From positions 177,875,717 to 177,939,716 of the forward strand of contig CM063505.1 of NCBI GenBank assembly GCA_032207245.1: a stretch of DNA of 64,000 nt, given 5' to 3'. The position numbers and the translations under genes were made by a program. The number at the start of each line of letters is the position of its first letter. The stretch's first letter is position 1. Below, one piece after another: positions 61,096-64,000 of this stretch. Under the pieces are notes generated by a model. It was not told the origin of the DNA and did not search any database. It worked only from the letters and a program-made list of their open reading frames with translations. This stretch comes from Pardosa pseudoannulata (lineage: Eukaryota; Arthropoda; Arachnida; Araneae; Lycosidae).

Positions 61096-61549
61096 CACTC
61101 AAGAGCTAAAACATTATGACCACCCCTATATTTTGCAACGAACTCTTTTGCAGTTGCACCCTTACATGGCCTCTGTTTTTCCAGCTGGAAATGGAATGTT
61201 CCAACAGGACAACGCCCCGTGTCACAAGGCTAAATTTGTGTTGGAACGGTTCCTGGAACATGATTCTGAATTCCAATTAATGTCCTGGTCGCCTAACTCA
61301 CCAGATTTCAATCAATGCTGTCCCATGACATTTGGGATGTCATGGGACAGCAGCTCATAGTTCAAACACCACAAATTCACAATATCTTAGATTTGCTTAA
61401 CCGTTGCTTAAATATCTGGTACAACCTGTCTCCGGCCATCTACCAACGACTTGCGGCATCAATGCCAAGGCGGGTTGAAGCTATGTTGCGCGCTAAAGGT
61501 GGGCCAACTCGTTATTGTCAGGTGGTCATAATGTTTTGGCTCTTGAGTG
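61096..61549 (+). mobile_element. Tc1-like element, 454 bp, 5' deleted
   Basis: CACTCAAGAGCTAAAACATT on the left and the reverse complement of CACTCAAGAGCCAAAACATT on the right both continue ATGACCACC. TA flanks both ends (61094-61095, 61550-61551). It shares its TIR with 22780-23710. Only the C-terminal third of the transposase is left, so the two copies keep complementary ends of the gene. Confidence 0.92.
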
Positions 61550-61587
61550 TATATTGGAAAGAAAGGACTCGAACATTTAAGCCTTAA
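61133..61587 (+). pseudogene. Tc1-like transposase C-terminal part, two frames
   Basis: Frame one (61133-61360) reads MFQQDNAPCHKAKF (second catalytic Asp) and MSWSPNSPDFN. Frame two (from 61315) reads DIWDVMGQQL, CLNIWYNLSP and MPRRVEAMLRAKGGPTRY, the normal C-terminus. The expected P-I-E-H between SPDFN and IWDVM, which holds the third catalytic acid, is replaced by a fold-back duplication. The true end is near the TIR; codons past 61549 are flank. It is inactive. Confidence 0.9.
61316..61352. repeat. Perfect 16-bp inverted repeat, 5-nt loop, in the Tc1 gene
   Basis: TGCTGTCCCATGACAT (61316-61331) is the exact reverse complement of 61337-61352 around TTGGG. The right arm is normal transposase coding sequence; the left arm is the intruding copy. 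Confidence 0.92.
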
Positions 61588-64000
61588 AAATGCACATATA
61601 ATGAAATAACAATAGTCAAAATAAGGATATTATCAATTAATATTCATAGAAAGTTTTGTTTTAATAATTATACTTTTTCATGAAAGGATGCATCTCCATA
61701 TTATGGTAGATAAGGATAAGAATGTAAGTGTTAGATTCAGATCATCACTGAACTTCGATATTATTATACATATTTTTCTAGCATTATAACGTCATTCTTT
61801 TAAACCTCTCATTTAATCATTTCTTATTTTAAATTATTTAAATATCGTCTGCATTATTTTCATATGTTTTATCACTGAACTTAGATATTACGTGAATAAA
61901 TTTCTTTTATAATTGGCTTAAACAATAGATTAGGCACATATGGGAAAATTTTATATTTAATCATCGAATTTGTTTTTCTTGCACTGAAAATTTTATCACC
62001 GGCATTAACAACAAATTCTTTTCATAAAAGTGTAGAAGTCTATTTCACGGACTAATAAATATCTAGTTTTAATGCTATATATCTTTGAAAATTGAGAAGT
62101 TTGTTCACTTGTGGGTTTGTGATTTATACATAACCACACGGTTTGATTAAATGAATTCAATGCGGTTCTCAACTGCATTAGATATCGGATGACTTGAGTA
62201 TGTAAAAAAAATATTGAGCGTGAATAATTCTCAACAAAAGAATCCATGTGTTAATCGTGAGGTACTTTACAATTCTGAAAATTAAATTTTTTCTAATCCC
62301 AATTTATAATGTCTATATGCTAGTATATGTATATGTGTGTATGGTTTCCCGTATTCCAATCTAGTCGACAGTTATTGGTATTCAAAAAACAAAAACATTT
62401 GATCACAACAATAATAAAATACTCGATTTTTTGGGGACTTTTTTCCTCCGTGTTTTCTTTAATCCTTTTACTACAGTTTCCTAAAATTTATAAATCACTT
62501 TACTTTCAAAGTAAGGAAACTAATTTATAATGTAGACATATAGATATGTTTCCTGGAGTTTTATTAATATCTTTATGTTACATAAAAGATAAATAATAGG
62601 TTCTTTCTTACAGCACACAAATTGAATAAAATGCTTCACAGAATATTCTCGAGATTTAAGATATCCCACTGGAATACATATAGATGGAAGAGGCTTTTAG
62701 TCGTAATATATTTAAAAGCATTTATAGAAGAGTGGAAATTTAAAAAAAACGTTTCTCAAGGCGTGTGTATGCAAAATGCTACTTCTTATTAGAAAGTTTA
62801 CCTTAACATCATAGTATTATTTTAAATATTTACTTTTACTCTCTTATTTTATTCTACCATGTAGACAAAAAAAACTACTTTCTTCGAAAATATTTTCATA
62901 AAATATTCAAGCTCATGCATTCGGTAGCGCAATATTTATAGACTATACAAAACTGAATTCTTGATGCAAAAATTTAAAAAAAAAATTCTTTAGAATGTAC
63001 GATATATTTAAGAATTACGTGACCAAGCGTTGTCAAATAATATAATCGTAAACACTCACGATTTCAAAATTAATGTTGAAGCAGAATTTTTCGAATAAAA
63101 ATCCAGATATAAATAAAAACATACTTGTGATGTATATTTTAATCTACCACAAAGGTAAAAAGTAATTCATATTAGCTTAGGTGGAATAAATAAAAGTTGA
63201 GTAGCCAAACATTTTGAAATAAAAAATTAGGTTTATTATAGAAACATATCAATATTGATTCTGGGGCGATAAACTTAAACATGACGTTATAAAGGTGGAT
63301 GTGTAAGCCAGCCAGTCAGTACTTCAATTGTTAGTCATGTGATGACGCGGAGCGAATCTAAGTTATATAAGAAGGCCTGGGGCAAACAGGAAATAATTAC
63401 GGAGAAGAAAATAACAAAAGAATTCCGCCAAAAGTTTGCAAATTAAGAACAAAATCGCCCAAAATATTTTAAAATACAATTATAATTGCGTTGGTTAGTT
63501 TAGGTTAAAATATCATACATGCACACATTTTGACCAGACAAAATAATAGTTACAAAAGAAAAGATTTAGTCCTGATGCAAGTAAAAATAATAATAGAAAG
63601 CTATTTCTCATGACGTAGGTAATATAATGTTCGTTACAATTGATGAAGTAGGATCTTTAAAAACTAGTTTAGGTAAAACATTCATTGGGTACTTTCCAAA
63701 AAGGATCGTTTCAAATTTGCAGGATTTCTTAAGAATTTTTATTTTTGAAATTGGGGATGGAAGTTGTAGTAAATACATTTAAAATCATGTGATTATGTAT
63801 TCATAATTTTTATCCCTCTGATGTAAATAACACTTTTTAAACTTGCACATAAGTTTAACCATTCTTATTGGGGCAAAATATACCAGATTCTGTACAATTT
63901 TAATGTTGAAAGTTAAGTGTTTAATAATCCTAAATAAATTATAGTCATTTTACAAGGAAAATGATCGAAAGGTTAAGAGTGTTCTGCAAAATGAAATACA
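61550..64000. other. AT-rich DNA with one promoter-like patch
   Basis: At 63340-63400 a GC-richer stretch (GTGATGACGCGGAGCG) is followed by GTTATATAAGAAGGCCTGGG, a TATA-box-like core promoter of LTR or gene type. No coding sequence or LTR termini were found near it. The rest shows nothing. Confidence 0.45.

Overview
The window is a gene-poor, strongly AT-rich stretch of an animal genome. Three tRNA-derived SINE families, several Tc1/mariner and piggyBac remnants, solo LTRs and very long (AT)n/(AC)n microsatellites suggest an arthropod, and a spider or other chelicerate is my best guess. That guess rests on repeat style and not on a diagnostic gene. No complete cellular gene is visible. There is no rRNA, no convincing tRNA gene, no CRISPR and no operon. 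Most longer open frames are microsatellite translations (runs of Ile-Tyr or Thr-His) or lie inside transposons and SINEs.

Layout. 1-10 kb: AT-rich DNA with an inverted copy of a transposon promoter region (1.0-1.4 kb), a SINE-B (3.2 kb), a dispersed repeat holding a PIF/Harbinger-type MITE (4.4 kb) and tandem duplications (5.4 and 6.65 kb). 10-20 kb: a piggyBac remnant (10.7 kb), a SINE-C, then a transposon cluster at 17-20 kb (SINE-A, direct repeats, a TIR element with a DUF4817-like helix-turn-helix start, a mariner catalytic fragment, another SINE-A). 20-31 kb: a Tc1-like element, SINE-B, (AT)n blocks with an 80-bp perfect palindrome, a mariner, LTR-like DNA and a 443-bp solo LTR inside (TA)n. 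33-38 kb: a Ty3/gypsy integrase fragment, a SINE-B with an insertion, and a 292-bp solo LTR also inside (TA)n. 40-46 kb: a piggyBac-like MITE, two solo LTRs of one roughly 1-kb family with different 5-bp target duplications, an unexplained candidate exon (minus strand, 42.05-42.25 kb), a Tc1 helix-turn-helix remnant, SINE-A, a SINE-derived 117-bp tandem array and a piggyBac transposase C-terminus. 48-52 kb: LTR-like repeats, SINE-A, (AC)n/(TG)n/(AT)n and a roughly 99-bp satellite array. 53-58 kb: nested insertions, namely a LINE fragment inside a piggyBac-like MITE, a SINE-A inside a second copy of that MITE, and a piggyBac with an intact TTAA duplication inside a SINE-C. 59-64 kb: a 152-bp tandem array, a second Tc1-like deletion derivative with a fold-back mutation, and featureless AT-rich DNA.

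The genes here do not work together as a pathway. The history that can be read is layered transposition: old piggyBac-like and LTR copies, later SINE and LINE insertions with readable target duplications, and local template-switch and tandem-duplication scars. The most useful items for follow-up are the candidate exon next to LTR copy B, the repeated LTR insertions at (TA)n, the nested insertions that allow relative dating, and the perfect short-loop inverted repeats.
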